Positions 1-9,378 of a stretch of DNA of 64,000 bases are shown piece by piece. Positions within the stretch are counted from its first letter, which is position 1. Each line of letters opens with the position of its first letter. The notes under the pieces are model-generated. The model did not search any database, was not told where the DNA came from, and saw only the letters and a program-made list of their open reading frames with translations. The stretch is from Pseudoalteromonas sp. NC201. GTDB lineage: Bacteria; Pseudomonadota; Gammaproteobacteria; Enterobacterales; Alteromonadaceae. Location of the stretch: positions 3,462,501 through 3,526,500 of the forward strand of contig NZ_CP022522.1 of the NCBI RefSeq assembly GCF_002850255.1. Direction: 5' to 3'. Both the position numbers and the translations under genes were made by a program.

Positions 1-821
1 ACGATGGTTTCTATTTGCTCTAATTGGTCGTTGTCTTTATGGTATGCCACAAATATCTCTCTTGAGTTACTTTCTACTTCATCAACTTGAGTCAACCTTC
101 CAGCCTCAATGGACTCTAACGCTAACGCTTCTGGCACAAATGCAGAGCCACCACACTGAAGAATAAGATCAAGCGCTATTCTGCCGGTGCTGGTTCTAAA
201 ATAAGGAGGGGTTGCGCCAGTGAACTGTTTTGCATGCCATAGAGAAAAAGCAGTTCCCCAATCAACATAAACATACTGGTTGTCAAAAAAGTCTTCCTTT
301 GTTGCGTTATCAAAAGTGCTTACAGGAATAATAGCAAGATCGCTGATCGGCTTAACAACCAGTTCATCCACTTTTGGCGGATCGAACAGAACAGCGAGAT
401 CCAATGTTCTCTCTAATAATAGTCGCGTGCTTTCTTGCTGTGCTTTCACTTCAGCAACAAGCGATACTCCGGGCATAGCGGATACAATATGGTTAATCCC
501 GAATTGTAAAAATGCGTCCCAAATATTAGCCGTGCCGCTCAATGACAATTGCTTGTGCATATTGTTTGCCAATGCAACATCTACTTTGGCGCGCTGCATC
601 CCAGTTAAGATCATTTTGGCGTGTGGTAACAACCTTTCACCTGGCGCAGTTAACTGAATATTGTTACGCTGGCGAATAAAAAGATTCACCCCTAAACTTT
701 GCTCAAGCTGGCGGATCCTAAAACTTACAGCTGACTGAGTGATGTATAAATTTTCTGCCGCTCGACCAAAGTGACGGGTTTTGACAACTTCGACAAAAGT
801 TTTTAATAGATCTATGTCCAT
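1..821 (-). CDS. hdfR: LysR-family transcriptional regulator HdfR (3' end outside window)
   Basis: The frame opens at an ATG at 821 and runs without a stop to the window edge, so the C-terminus is missing. The first ~60 residues are a LysR winged helix-turn-helix (MDIDLLKTFVEV, then GRAAENLYITQSAVSFRIRQ), closely matching enterobacterial HdfR, a regulator linked to repression of flhDC. A LysR substrate-binding domain follows. It is divergent from maoP across 87 bp, the same pairing as in E. coli, which supports the orthologue call. The ligand is not evident from sequence. Confidence 0.85.
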   Translation of the reverse strand, partial: MDIDLLKTFVEVVKTRHFGRAAENLYITQSAVSFRIRQLEQSLGVNLFIRQRNNIQLTAPGERLLPHAKMILTGMQRAKVDVALANNMHKQLSLSGTANIWDAFLQFGINHIVSAMPGVSLVAEVKAQQESTRLLLERTLDLAVLFDPPKVDELVVKPISDLAIIPVSTFDNATKEDFFDNQYVYVDWGTAFSLWHAKQFTGATPPYFRTSTGRIALDLILQCGGSAFVPEALALESIEAGRLTQVDEVESNSREIFVAYHKDNDQLEQIETI

Positions 822-908
822 TTTTCTTCCTGACGATAAAAATTACTCGTTTAAAAAATTATAAAACTTGGTCCATACTCCAGCCAGATAATCTTAGAGG
901 ACTCAGTT
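822..908. promoter_or_regulatory. hdfR–maoP divergent intergenic region
   Basis: An 87-bp AT-rich gap between two divergent genes must hold both promoters. A Shine-Dalgarno-like GAGG lies 8 nt before the maoP ATG. In E. coli the short maoS site that works with MaoP lies beside maoP; I could not identify a matching 17-bp site here by eye. Confidence 0.35.
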
Positions 909-1280
909 ATGGATCATAATTTAGCGACTTTGAAAAATGCATTTGCAAGCCCCAGAGCCTTTTATGATGACGCCAACTTCCCTAGAGGATTCGGACGCAG
1001 TGGTCACTTCACGCTACAAGAAGCCGAAATTCTTGAACGCTGTGGTGCCACATTAAGAAGCTTATACAGCAAAGCGGAAGAACCTCAAAACAGTTTCCAA
1101 TCTCAGTTTGTTCAGGTGATGGAAGGGTTAATCCCCCCAACTAACGCTGTAGAAAAAGCTTGGACCAAATATTTGAAGCATACTACGTGTAAGACAAAGT
1201 TTCACACGCTATTTGGACGCTCTAAAGTTCAAAACGATGGTAGCGTGGTGATCCCGGTAGATATTGACGACGAGCTATAA
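909..1280 (+). CDS. maoP: MaoP-like DUF413 protein (macrodomain Ori organisation)
   Basis: A 123-residue protein of the DUF413/YifE family. It contains the family's conserved blocks: NFPRGFGRSGHFTLQEAEIL near residues 23-43 and a C-terminal KFHTLFGR segment near 96-103. In E. coli MaoP, together with the maoS site, organises the Ori macrodomain and lies next to hdfR, as here. The start is fixed by an ATG preceded by GAGG at 8 nt. It is slightly longer than the E. coli protein (about 112 residues). The family call is strong; the chromosome-organising role in this organism is inferred. Confidence 0.85.
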   Translation: MDHNLATLKNAFASPRAFYDDANFPRGFGRSGHFTLQEAEILERCGATLRSLYSKAEEPQNSFQSQFVQVMEGLIPPTNAVEKAWTKYLKHTTCKTKFHTLFGRSKVQNDGSVVIPVDIDDEL

Positions 1281-1308
1281 GCAAAATCGCCTAAATCCAA
1301 TCAAGCTT

Positions 1309-1348
1309 AGACGCCAACAGAGTGGCTTTATTTCTGTCGTTGGTGTCT
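1309..1348. other. imperfect inverted repeat downstream of maoP
   Basis: AGACGCCAAC (1309-1318) pairs with GTTGGTGTCT (1339-1348), 10 bp including one G-T wobble, around a 20-nt loop. No T tract follows on the + strand, so a rho-independent terminator is not well supported. It may be an RNA hairpin at the end of the maoP transcript. Confidence 0.3.
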
Positions 1349-1497
1349 GGGCACTTCACTTATTAACCCCATTTCAACCTCGATTACCTCATCAGCCTCT
1401 ATTTGTCTCGTATTTTGTTCTTAGTCATTACCTGTTTATTAGCACAAGCATTGCAATTAAGCGCAGTTAGGTTAAGAATTAGTAAAACAGGAAATGA

Positions 1498-2745
1498 TTG
1501 GCGAAGGTTGTGTTACGGAAAATCTTAATCATTGAAGACACCCCCACAATTGCGAAGGTGCAAAAGCATATTGCGACCACTGTGGGATACCATGTAGATA
1601 TTGCAGAGTCTTTGGCCGAAGCCAAAGCATTGTTATCACAGCACGATTATTTTTGTGCCGTGGTAGACTTTGTGTTACCAGATGCGCCGCTTGGAGAAGC
1701 TATTCCCTGCACGGTTAAAGCTGATATTCCTACCATCGTGATGACTGGTAACCTTGAAAGTCAGACTCGCTCAATCGTTGAGCAATACCCCATCATCGAC
1801 TATATCACCAAGGAAAATAAACAAGCCTATCATTATTTACGTCGCCAATTAGAACGCCTGCCAAGAAATGAAAATGTCAGAGTACTGGTTGTGGACGACT
1901 CTATTTCGTCGAGACACTATGTCTCAGCACTCCTCACTCGCCATAAATATCAGGTACTAGAAGCCTGTGATGGCATAGAAGCACTCGCAGTATTAAAAGA
2001 CAACCCGGATATTTCAGTGATCATTACCGACAATGAAATGCCAAATATGCGAGGCGAAGAGCTATGTATCGAAATTAGGCGACTCTACACTGATGATGAT
2101 AAAGCGATAATTGGTATATCTGGAGTTGAAACCGAAAATTTATCTACACGATTTTTGAAAAATGGTGCTAATGACTACCTCAGAAAGCCCTTTAACGCTG
2201 AAGAGTTTTACTGCCGCCTTAGCCAGAACGTCGATATGCTAGAACATATTCAAACGATACGCCGACAAGCAAATACAGACTATTTAACCAGCTTGCCAAA
2301 TCGACGCTACTTTTTCGATACCGTAAAGAAAAGCCTAAAAGCAAGACATAAAAAGGAGCTCTACGGGCTGATCGCTATGATAGATATCGATCATTTTAAG
2401 CAAGTAAATGACAAATATGGCCATGAAGGCGGCGATGCAGTGCTTGAGTCAATTGGCCAAGCGTTTGCTCAATACTTTCCCAATGATTTAGTCGCTCGAT
2501 TAGGCGGCGAAGAGTTTGCGATATATTTTAAAGATACGGTGGCTGATCATTGCAAAGAAAGACTGGAGTGCTTTAGGGAATATTTAGAGCAAAGTAGTAA
2601 CGAACTGACTGAACAGCAGATCTCATTTACCGTTTCAATGGGACTTGCCGCTCAGGTGACTACGGACATAGAAAGCCTGATAAAACGAGCCGATGAGCGT
2701 TTATATCAGGCGAAAGCTTCGGGAAGAAACCGCTTAGTTCACTAA
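1498..2745 (+). CDS. diguanylate cyclase with two receiver domains (REC-REC-GGDEF)
   Basis: A cytoplasmic 415-residue response regulator predicted to make c-di-GMP. REC1 (~8-120) has acidic E13/D14, phospho-acceptor D57 and K105. REC2 (~127-245) has D133/D134, D178 and K230. A GGDEF domain (~260-415) carries an intact GGEEF at 336-340. The allosteric I-site arginine (RxxD, nine residues before GGEEF) is replaced by F, so product inhibition is probably absent. A stop lies directly before the first usable codon, TTG at 1498, which has AGGA 5 nt upstream, so a TTG start is the best choice. The 3' end overlaps rarD on the other strand by 12 bp. No partner histidine kinase lies nearby. Confidence 0.85.
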   Translation: MAKVVLRKILIIEDTPTIAKVQKHIATTVGYHVDIAESLAEAKALLSQHDYFCAVVDFVLPDAPLGEAIPCTVKADIPTIVMTGNLESQTRSIVEQYPIIDYITKENKQAYHYLRRQLERLPRNENVRVLVVDDSISSRHYVSALLTRHKYQVLEACDGIEALAVLKDNPDISVIITDNEMPNMRGEELCIEIRRLYTDDDKAIIGISGVETENLSTRFLKNGANDYLRKPFNAEEFYCRLSQNVDMLEHIQTIRRQANTDYLTSLPNRRYFFDTVKKSLKARHKKELYGLIAMIDIDHFKQVNDKYGHEGGDAVLESIGQAFAQYFPNDLVARLGGEEFAIYFKDTVADHCKERLECFREYLEQSSNELTEQQISFTVSMGLAAQVTTDIESLIKRADERLYQAKASGRNRLVH

Positions 2746-3624
2746 GCGCTTTCTTTTATCTCGATAAGAATCAAAGCTAAACATCACCAGCGCTCCCCAA
2801 ATAAAGGCAAACGTTATTGCTCGTTCTGCATCAAAGGCTTCCCCATAAAAGAGTACCGCCAATATGAACATTAAGCTCGGCCCGATATATTGAAAAAAGC
2901 CAAGTGTCGTGTAGGGTATCCGTTTTGCTGCTGCGGTAAAGCATAACAAAGGCAAAGTTGTCACCACACCCGCACTTATCAAAAGCGTGTTGGTGTACCA
3001 ATCATTATTCCAAAGGTTGCTTGTGGCACTGGGCTCAACCCACCACCAATAAGCCAGTGCAATTGGGGTGAGAATAAGGGCTTCCACCAGCAATCCAGGA
3101 AGTGACTCAACCGCTAAGGTCTTACGCAACAATCCATATATTGCAAACGATCCTGCCAGTGAAAACGCAATGACTGGGAATGAGCCAAAGCTGATTAACT
3201 GTAACACCACACCCACTATCGCTAATAACACAGCAAACTTTTGCGCCGTTCTCAACCTTTCCGATAAGAACAGCATTCCCAATAGCACGTTAAGTAATGG
3301 GTTGATGTAATAACCCAAACTCGCATCTAGCATAAAGCCGTTATTCACAGACCAAATAAATAAACCCCAGTTAAAACCCAACAGCAACGCAGTGAGTGTC
3401 AACATCGCCAGCAATTTAGGATTAGCCAATATGGCCTTAATTTTGGGCCATTGCTGCTTTGCCAGCACAATTAGTGCAATAAAAAAGACAGACCACACAA
3501 CGCGATGAATGAGTATCTCAATCGCGTCAACATGGACGAGTTGCTTAAAATAGATGGGTGCAAGTCCCCACATAAAAAAGGCGAGTACAGCGAGTAAGTG
3601 GCCTTTCTTTTGTTCTTCAATCAC
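2734..3624 (-). CDS. rarD: EamA-family transporter RarD
   Basis: A 296-residue integral membrane protein with about ten hydrophobic segments in the two-fold EamA (DMT superfamily) layout. The opening KKGHLLAVLAFFMWGLAPIY and the HRVVWS segment at ~40 are characteristic of RarD, annotated in E. coli as a chloramphenicol-sensitivity permease of uncertain substrate. It lies alone on the minus strand, convergent with the diguanylate cyclase, and its last codons overlap that gene. The length fits the family. Confidence 0.88.
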   Translation of the reverse strand: MIEEQKKGHLLAVLAFFMWGLAPIYFKQLVHVDAIEILIHRVVWSVFFIALIVLAKQQWPKIKAILANPKLLAMLTLTALLLGFNWGLFIWSVNNGFMLDASLGYYINPLLNVLLGMLFLSERLRTAQKFAVLLAIVGVVLQLISFGSFPVIAFSLAGSFAIYGLLRKTLAVESLPGLLVEALILTPIALAYWWWVEPSATSNLWNNDWYTNTLLISAGVVTTLPLLCFTAAAKRIPYTTLGFFQYIGPSLMFILAVLFYGEAFDAERAITFAFIWGALVMFSFDSYRDKRKRLVN

Positions 3625-3808
3625 GGGCGTTTAACCTTTGGAGGGATCAACTAAGAGGTCAATCATTATACTCATTTTTACTAATCACGGCGATGAAAGT
3701 TCGATGAATTCACAATCACAAAGTTTAAAGCCTACAAGTGCTCAAAACTTATTCAAGTCTCTTAAGATTAGATAAAAAGCAAAGACAAGGTTCAAAAAAA
3801 GCTCTAAA

Positions 3809-5632
3809 ATGACACCGATGGATACCCTCGTAAGCACCCCAATTAACGACCCTCATTCAGTACTGAAAGATGTGTTTGGCTACAGTACGTTTAGAGATGG
3901 TCAGCTTGATATTATTCAGTCTAGCTTAGCTGGTCAGGATACGCTTGTACTACTGCCTACCGGCGGCGGTAAATCACTCTGTTACCAAGTCCCAGCAGTA
4001 TTATTTGCAGGCGTGACAATTGTTATATCGCCACTTATCTCATTAATGCAAGATCAGGTCGCGCAGTTAAAAGCACAAGGCATAGCCGCTGAATATATCA
4101 ACAACAGCGTCGCTTGGGAGCAGCAAAGAGATACCTATGACGCGCTTTTCCAAGGCCGTTTAAAGCTGCTGTACGTTGCACCAGAAAAGGCCTTACAACG
4201 AGACTTTATTGAACGCATATCCAACTGTAACATCAGTTTGTTTGCCATTGATGAAGCCCATTGTGTATCTCATTGGGGACATGACTTTAGACCGCACTAT
4301 TTTCGTTTAAAAGAATTACGTCAACATTTTCCGTCCGTTCCGATGATGGCATTAACCGCAACGGCCGATTTAGCGACACGAAAAGATATTGTCCAGCAAT
4401 TAGGTATGCAAGCACCATTTATCTATACCGGTAGCTTTGACAGACCCAATATTCGTTACACCATCGAAGAAAAGTTCAAACCCCTGTCGCAGTTGATCCG
4501 CTATTTAAAAGAGCAAAAGGGGCAAAGTGGCATAATCTACTGTGGTAGCCGTAAACGTGTTGATGATATTGCCGAAAAGCTGATTGATGCTGGGTTCAAT
4601 GCTGCAGGTTATCACGCAGGTCTAGATAATGATCAGCGCCAGTTTGTACAAAACCGCTTCGCCCGAGATGACATTCAAATCGTAGTTGCAACCGTTGCTT
4701 TTGGGATGGGGATCAATAAACCCAACGTGCGATTTGTGGTTCACTATGATATTCCTAAAAGTGTAGAAGCGTATTATCAAGAAACCGGCCGTGCAGGGCG
4801 AGATAGCTTAGCAGCTGAAGCCGTTATGTACTTTGATCCTGCGGATATTCCCCGCGTTAGGCGCTTTTTTGAAGATATTCCAGACGAGCAACGTCGTAAG
4901 GTTGAAGAACAACGGTTTCAGGCGATGTCGAGCTTCGCTGAAGCGCAAACCTGTCGTCGTCAAATTTTGCTCAATTACTTCAGCGAATATCAACGTGAAG
5001 CATGCGGAAACTGTGATATTTGCCTTAACCCACCGAAACAATTTGATGGCACATTAGTTGCCCAACAAGCGTTATCGTGCGTATACCGCGCAGAACAACG
5101 CTTTGGCATTGGTTACATTGTGGATATTTTGCGTGGGGCAAATACCGCAAGGATCAGAGAACAAAATCACCATACCCTCTCAACCTATGGGATCGGGAAA
5201 GAGCACAGCAATGAATTTTGGCTGAGTATCTTACGTCAATTGATCCATCATGGTTTATTGAGTCAAGATATTACTCAAGGCGCAACGCTTAGATTAACAG
5301 AAGCCGCCCGCGCCGTACTTCGCGGCGAATATGTGCTACAACTCGCAGAACCAAGACTTGTAGCAAAGCATGTCTATCAAGATAAACTGGCTCAGTTTAA
5401 TTACGATAAGAAACTATTTGCTAAGCTTCGTGCACTCAGAAAGCAGCTCGCAGATGAAGATGATGTACCACCGTATGTTGTATTTAACGACCGAACGTTG
5501 GCTGAAATGGCACAAAGAACGCCAACAACTGATAGTGAGTTTTTGCAAGTATCTGGTGTCGGTTTTACTAAGCTCAGCAAGTACGGTGCCCCTTTCATGC
5601 AGCTCATTCGCAATTATTTGGAAAGAGAATAA
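3809..5632 (+). CDS. recQ: ATP-dependent DNA helicase RecQ
   Basis: A 607-residue 3'-5' superfamily 2 helicase of the RecF recombination pathway. Walker A TGGGKS is at 51-56 and the DEAH box at 148-151, followed by the aromatic-rich loop (HCVSHWGHDFRPHY). A RecQ-Ct zinc site with four cysteines (CRRQ…CGNCDIC) lies near 385-405, and an HRDC domain fills the last ~80 residues. ATG at 3809 or 3818 could be the start; neither has a strong ribosome site. The stop overlaps the start of the next gene (TAATG), suggesting translational coupling. Confidence 0.96.
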   Translation: MTPMDTLVSTPINDPHSVLKDVFGYSTFRDGQLDIIQSSLAGQDTLVLLPTGGGKSLCYQVPAVLFAGVTIVISPLISLMQDQVAQLKAQGIAAEYINNSVAWEQQRDTYDALFQGRLKLLYVAPEKALQRDFIERISNCNISLFAIDEAHCVSHWGHDFRPHYFRLKELRQHFPSVPMMALTATADLATRKDIVQQLGMQAPFIYTGSFDRPNIRYTIEEKFKPLSQLIRYLKEQKGQSGIIYCGSRKRVDDIAEKLIDAGFNAAGYHAGLDNDQRQFVQNRFARDDIQIVVATVAFGMGINKPNVRFVVHYDIPKSVEAYYQETGRAGRDSLAAEAVMYFDPADIPRVRRFFEDIPDEQRRKVEEQRFQAMSSFAEAQTCRRQILLNYFSEYQREACGNCDICLNPPKQFDGTLVAQQALSCVYRAEQRFGIGYIVDILRGANTARIREQNHHTLSTYGIGKEHSNEFWLSILRQLIHHGLLSQDITQGATLRLTEAARAVLRGEYVLQLAEPRLVAKHVYQDKLAQFNYDKKLFAKLRALRKQLADEDDVPPYVVFNDRTLAEMAQRTPTTDSEFLQVSGVGFTKLSKYGAPFMQLIRNYLERE

Positions 5633-5919
5633 TGACTACACTCACTTTGAATAATTCACACGAGGTGATTATCGTCAGCTGTGAAATTACACCTCAAGAC
5701 GATGAATTTGAACTTTGGGGGCAAATATTCTTACATCAAGATGAGATTCAATTAATTGAATTCTCTGCTGGAGCGGATAGACATCAGTGGCGTTTTTCAT
5801 ATAAAAGCTGTAATTTTAATTTAAATTTTGAACATTACAGTGAGAGTGTGTGGATAGCTCCTGATGGCGTTGATGCCTTAGAACTCCTACCTTTCCTACG
5901 CCAACAACTTTCTCGTTAA
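5632..5919 (+). CDS. small DUF3630-like protein coupled to recQ
   Basis: A 95-residue soluble protein rich in acidic and aromatic residues, with no signal peptide or membrane segment. It resembles the DUF3630 family of short proteins in Alteromonadales; that assignment is from memory of the pattern. Its ATG shares one base with the recQ stop, so it is probably co-translated with RecQ. No catalytic motif is visible and no function is assigned. Confidence 0.6.
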   Translation: MTTLTLNNSHEVIIVSCEITPQDDEFELWGQIFLHQDEIQLIEFSAGADRHQWRFSYKSCNFNLNFEHYSESVWIAPDGVDALELLPFLRQQLSR

Positions 5920-6031
5920 GTCCACATAAAGCTCTTTAAGTCTATAAATATTATTACTTTTGTTGCAGAACTAAAGCAAGCTGCAACAATATAATCCATA
6001 CTAAAGGAATATTAGACTTAAAGGCTCTGTG

Positions 6032-7738
6032 ATGAATGTAAAGAGGATTTCGTGTAATAGTATTGTGCTAATGTGTAGCCTAAATGCAGCTGCGCAAGCT
6101 GAAAAAGTGCCTGCTGTTGATTTTGCTAATAGCTGTGGTAATGACCGAGTTGAAGCACAAAGCGACCAAAACCTTTCACGCCAGCTAGACAGCAAACAAG
6201 CCTATCCTGAGCCCGCAGAGGGTAAAAAGGTCGTCGCTATCACTCTAAAACAACTTAATGTTTTCGATACCGATAAACCTGAAGAAGACAATGCCCTATT
6301 CCGATTTGCCAACCGTTATCATATTCAAACCAAGCCCGAAGTATTAAAAAGCGTGCTCCTATTTCAGGAAGGGGATGCTTACAACCCAAGAAAACTCAGT
6401 GAATCCGAACGACTCCTTCGCAATCAGTCATACCTATATGATGCACGTATCTATGCCGTAGAAAACTGTGATGGTGATATTTTAGTTACGGTTGTAACGC
6501 GGGATCTTTGGACACTATTGCCCGATTTAAGTTTTAGTCGTAGTGGTGGGGAAAACACTTCTCGAATTGGGTTTAGAGAAAGTAATTTATTTGGCTGGGG
6601 AAAGCGCCTTTCTTTTACCCACATACAAGAGGTCGACCGCTCTGGTTATCAGTTTGTCTATGATGACCCTAATATTTTAAACTCAAGATATCGTGGTCGC
6701 GTAGAATATTCAGATAATGACGATGGTGAGCGCCACTATATCGATGTGAGCTATCCATTTTTTGCAACCGATACTCCATATAGTTATGGTTTTACGAGTT
6801 ATTCCGACAAACGCGAAGAACCCATATATTCTGAAGGTGAAACAATCTCAGAGTTCAGTCAATCCACGGATGTCACGCAAGTCTACTTCGGACACTCAAA
6901 AGCGCTATCGGGCAGTTGGACTCGCCGTCTCATCGCAGGCGTTAGACATGAGCAACATACCTTCCGTGAGATAGCAGATACCACTTTACCCATTGCACAA
7001 GATAGAACGCTCACCTACCCTTATGTTCAAGCTCAGTGGTTTGAAGATTCCTATGTAAAAGTACGCAACTTCGACTCGATTTATCGTACAGAGGATCTTA
7101 ATTTAGGTTGGAATATTAATGCTCTATTTGGCTATTCAGCCGAATCTTGGAGTGACGATACTGAACGTCTTGTCTATTCATTTTCTGCCAATACGGCACA
7201 CTACACCTCAGATCACAGCTTGTGGCGTTTTTATTTTGATGTCAGTGGCAACTGGAACAAAGACACAGATAAAACCGAAAACCTAATAGCGAAAACGACC
7301 TTTCAATACTATTTAAATACCAGCTTGTATGAGTCTTGGTTTATCAACGCAAGCTATACCTATGGGAATAACCTGACCTTTGATAATCAAATTACGTTAG
7401 GGGGCGAAACCGGGCTTCGCGGATACCCAATAAAATATCAGCAAGGTAGTCGCAGTATGCTACTCAATATCGAAAAACGCTATTACTGGGAATATGACTT
7501 ACTGCGCTTATTCAAAATTGGTGGTGCAGCTTTTTTTGATGTAGGGCGCGCGTACCACTCTCACCTGCCGATTGAAGCAGATGAATCAGTCCTAAAAAAT
7601 GTCGGTATTGGCTTGCGTTTAGCACCTAGCCGAGCCAATTCAGATATCATGGTTCATATTGATTTAGCCGCACCAATTAATGGCCCGGATAACGTCGATA
7701 GCGTACAGTGGCTATTAACGGTAAAAAATCGCTTTTAA
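6032..7738 (+). CDS. Omp85/BamA-TamA superfamily outer-membrane protein
   Basis: A 568-residue exported protein. The signal peptide ends near AAAQA (residue ~22). Residues ~60-155 resemble one POTRA domain (FRFANRYHIQTKPEVLKSVLLF, then LLRNQSYLYDARI). The rest alternates as expected for a transmembrane beta-barrel, carries a GLRGYP segment matching the conserved VRGF/RGY loop-6 motif of Omp85 proteins, and ends in F. GTG 6029 and ATG 6032 are both possible; ATG is better spaced from AAAGG. It is shorter than BamA (five POTRA domains) or TamA (three). The client is unknown. Confidence 0.7.
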   Translation: MNVKRISCNSIVLMCSLNAAAQAEKVPAVDFANSCGNDRVEAQSDQNLSRQLDSKQAYPEPAEGKKVVAITLKQLNVFDTDKPEEDNALFRFANRYHIQTKPEVLKSVLLFQEGDAYNPRKLSESERLLRNQSYLYDARIYAVENCDGDILVTVVTRDLWTLLPDLSFSRSGGENTSRIGFRESNLFGWGKRLSFTHIQEVDRSGYQFVYDDPNILNSRYRGRVEYSDNDDGERHYIDVSYPFFATDTPYSYGFTSYSDKREEPIYSEGETISEFSQSTDVTQVYFGHSKALSGSWTRRLIAGVRHEQHTFREIADTTLPIAQDRTLTYPYVQAQWFEDSYVKVRNFDSIYRTEDLNLGWNINALFGYSAESWSDDTERLVYSFSANTAHYTSDHSLWRFYFDVSGNWNKDTDKTENLIAKTTFQYYLNTSLYESWFINASYTYGNNLTFDNQITLGGETGLRGYPIKYQQGSRSMLLNIEKRYYWEYDLLRLFKIGGAAFFDVGRAYHSHLPIEADESVLKNVGIGLRLAPSRANSDIMVHIDLAAPINGPDNVDSVQWLLTVKNRF

Positions 7739-7796
7739 CGGTGTCGCACAACAATAAACATGATATAAAGCAGAAAAAATTTCTTAGGATACGGTT

Positions 7797-8360
7797 TTGC
7801 ATTTGTTAGATTTCGCACTCAGTCAATACAAGCTAATTGTAACTTTGGTGGCGCTATTATCCTTCCCACTATTAATGAAGGCATGTTGCAAACTCTTAGA
7901 AAAAGTAACACGCGGAAAAATAGACTCTCATCGTAAACAACGTGCCGACTTACTCGTTCGTGTACTTGTTGCCTTTGTATTCGTCTGCTTTATGCTTGTA
8001 TTCTGGGGCATAGAACTTCGTGGTTTACTGGTGCTTGGTTCATCGTTATTTGCGATGCTTGGTGTTGCCATGTTTGCCGGTTGGTCATTACTTTCCAATC
8101 TGACTTCATTTTTACTTATGTTTATTCAAAACGATTATCGCGTTGGGAATTGGGTAAGAATTGTTGACGGTGCAAACTTTGTGGAAGGCTGTATTGTAGA
8201 GATGGGGTTGATGAGTGTAGTGCTACGCCATGTTGACGGCCATAAGGTCGTATATCCTAATAACTTGTTTGTCACTCGCCCCGTTATGGTGCTTAGTCAA
8301 GAACCGACTAAACCTAAACAGGTTACAACACCAAGAAGAACATTAGGCCCTAAGAAATAG
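7797..8360 (+). CDS. short MscS-family mechanosensitive channel
   Basis: A 187-residue inner-membrane protein. About three hydrophobic segments (~10-30, 52-72, 74-105) precede an MscS beta-domain (NDYRVGNWVRIVDGANFVEGCIVEMGLMSVVLRH, split over ~113-146, with YPNNLF at ~153). The large C-terminal vestibule of canonical MscS is missing, so this is a minimal form. The start is a TTG with AGGA about 8 nt upstream. The gene overlaps the convergent deacylase by 11 bp. The family is clear; gating properties cannot be read from sequence. Confidence 0.75.
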   Translation: MHLLDFALSQYKLIVTLVALLSFPLLMKACCKLLEKVTRGKIDSHRKQRADLLVRVLVAFVFVCFMLVFWGIELRGLLVLGSSLFAMLGVAMFAGWSLLSNLTSFLLMFIQNDYRVGNWVRIVDGANFVEGCIVEMGLMSVVLRHVDGHKVVYPNNLFVTRPVMVLSQEPTKPKQVTTPRRTLGPKK

Positions 8361-9378
8361 GGCCTATATCGTCAATAAAGGTTTCTAGCTGTTGCTCAAC
8401 AATACTATTTGCATGTGCAAAGTAAGCTAAGTGAAAAACTGCATCTCCCTCATTCACCAAAGGTAGCATTTGTTGGCCAATCACTATCCCACTACGAGGT
8501 GCGATAACTGCTTCTTCGCTTTGACCTAATGGACTGTCTATATAAGCCAAGATTTGACCTTTTGATACGCGTTCCCCCAAGTTAACTTGAGCTCGAACAA
8601 TACCGTCAACGTCCGCACGCACCCAACTTGTCGCTGCCGCGATAACCGCGTCATGACGTTGTTTCCTTCGACGCCCACGCAGCATTCTGAGTTTACGCAT
8701 GACATTTTCAACCCCTTGCAATCCAGCTGCAATGGCCAATGAGTCAAACCGCAACGCTTCTCCCGCTTCATAAGTGATAACAGGAATGTCCAATCCCGCC
8801 GCTTCACTTCGCAACGAGCCGTTACGCAGTCGCGCATCTATCGCAACCGGCGTACCAAACGCCATGGCCATTTCTTTGGTCATTTCGCAGGACAAGTCAC
8901 CACGGATCTGCGGTAAATTAGAGCGATGAATCGCGCCGGTATGTAAATCGATAATATGTGTGCATTTTTTTACCACCAAATCGAAAAACATAGATGCCAT
9001 TCGAGCCCCTAACGAGCCTTGCTCAGAACCTGGAAAACAGCGATTTAGGTCTCGTCTATCAGGTAAATAGCGAGACTTATGAATAAAGCCAAAGATATTT
9101 ACGATAGGCACCGCTATCAAGGTGCCACGTAGCGTTGCCGCATCGACTGTACTTAATAGCTGACGCACAACCTCTACGCCATTCAATTCATCACCATGAA
9201 TTGCGGCACAGACCAAAAGTACCGGTCCGGCCTCTGCGCCATTAACGACTTCAATCGGAATGGTCATTGGTGTGTGAGTGTAGAGCTTAGCCACTTCCAA
9301 CTGGACAGTCTGCCTTTCAGCAACACCCACTCGTGTATCTAATAACGTAAAGGGTTGGTTGATTTTAACCTTTGCCAC
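8350..9378 (-). CDS. succinylglutamate desuccinylase/aspartoacylase-family protein
   Basis: A zinc-dependent M14-like deacylase of the AstE/AspA family. The zinc ligands are visible as HGDELNGVE (HxxE) and later HLHTG-type residues in [10 protein letters not shown], and a C-terminal biotinyl-like beta domain follows ([14 protein letters not shown]). I prefer GTG at 9378, with AAAGGA 9 nt upstream and a 14-nt overlap with rimK, over ATG at 9405, which would overlap by 41 nt. It is the third gene of rimB-rimK-deacylase. No other ast gene is present, so arginine succinyltransferase catabolism is unlikely. Removing glutamyl or acyl groups added by RimK is possible but not proven. Confidence 0.75.
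   Translation of the reverse strand: MAKVKINQPFTLLDTRVGVAERQTVQLEVAKLYTHTPMTIPIEVVNGAEAGPVLLVCAAIHGDELNGVEVVRQLLSTVDAATLRGTLIAVPIVNIFGFIHKSRYLPDRRDLNRCFPGSEQGSLGARMASMFFDLVVKKCTHIIDLHTGAIHRSNLPQIRGDLSCEMTKEMAMAFGTPVAIDARLRNGSLRSEAAGLDIPVITYEAGEALRFDSLAIAAGLQGVENVMRKLRMLRGRRRKQRHDAVIAAATSWVRADVDGIVRAQVNLGERVSKGQILAYIDSPLGQSEEAVIAPRSGIVIGQQMLPLVNEGDAVFHLAYFAHANSIVEQQLETFIDDIGPIS

Noticed and set aside
1264..1528. Possible small membrane-protein gene between maoP and the diguanylate cyclase
   Set aside because: Two overlapping frames are open (one 68 codons, another ending at 1528), and the second reads like a short hydrophobic protein, but it has no ATG, GTG or ribosome site and its open stretch begins just after a stop. 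Not enough to call a gene.
8350..9378. AstE of arginine succinyltransferase catabolism
   Set aside because: Same superfamily, but no astCADB genes are present and the gene is fused by overlap to rimK, so the specific name was not used.
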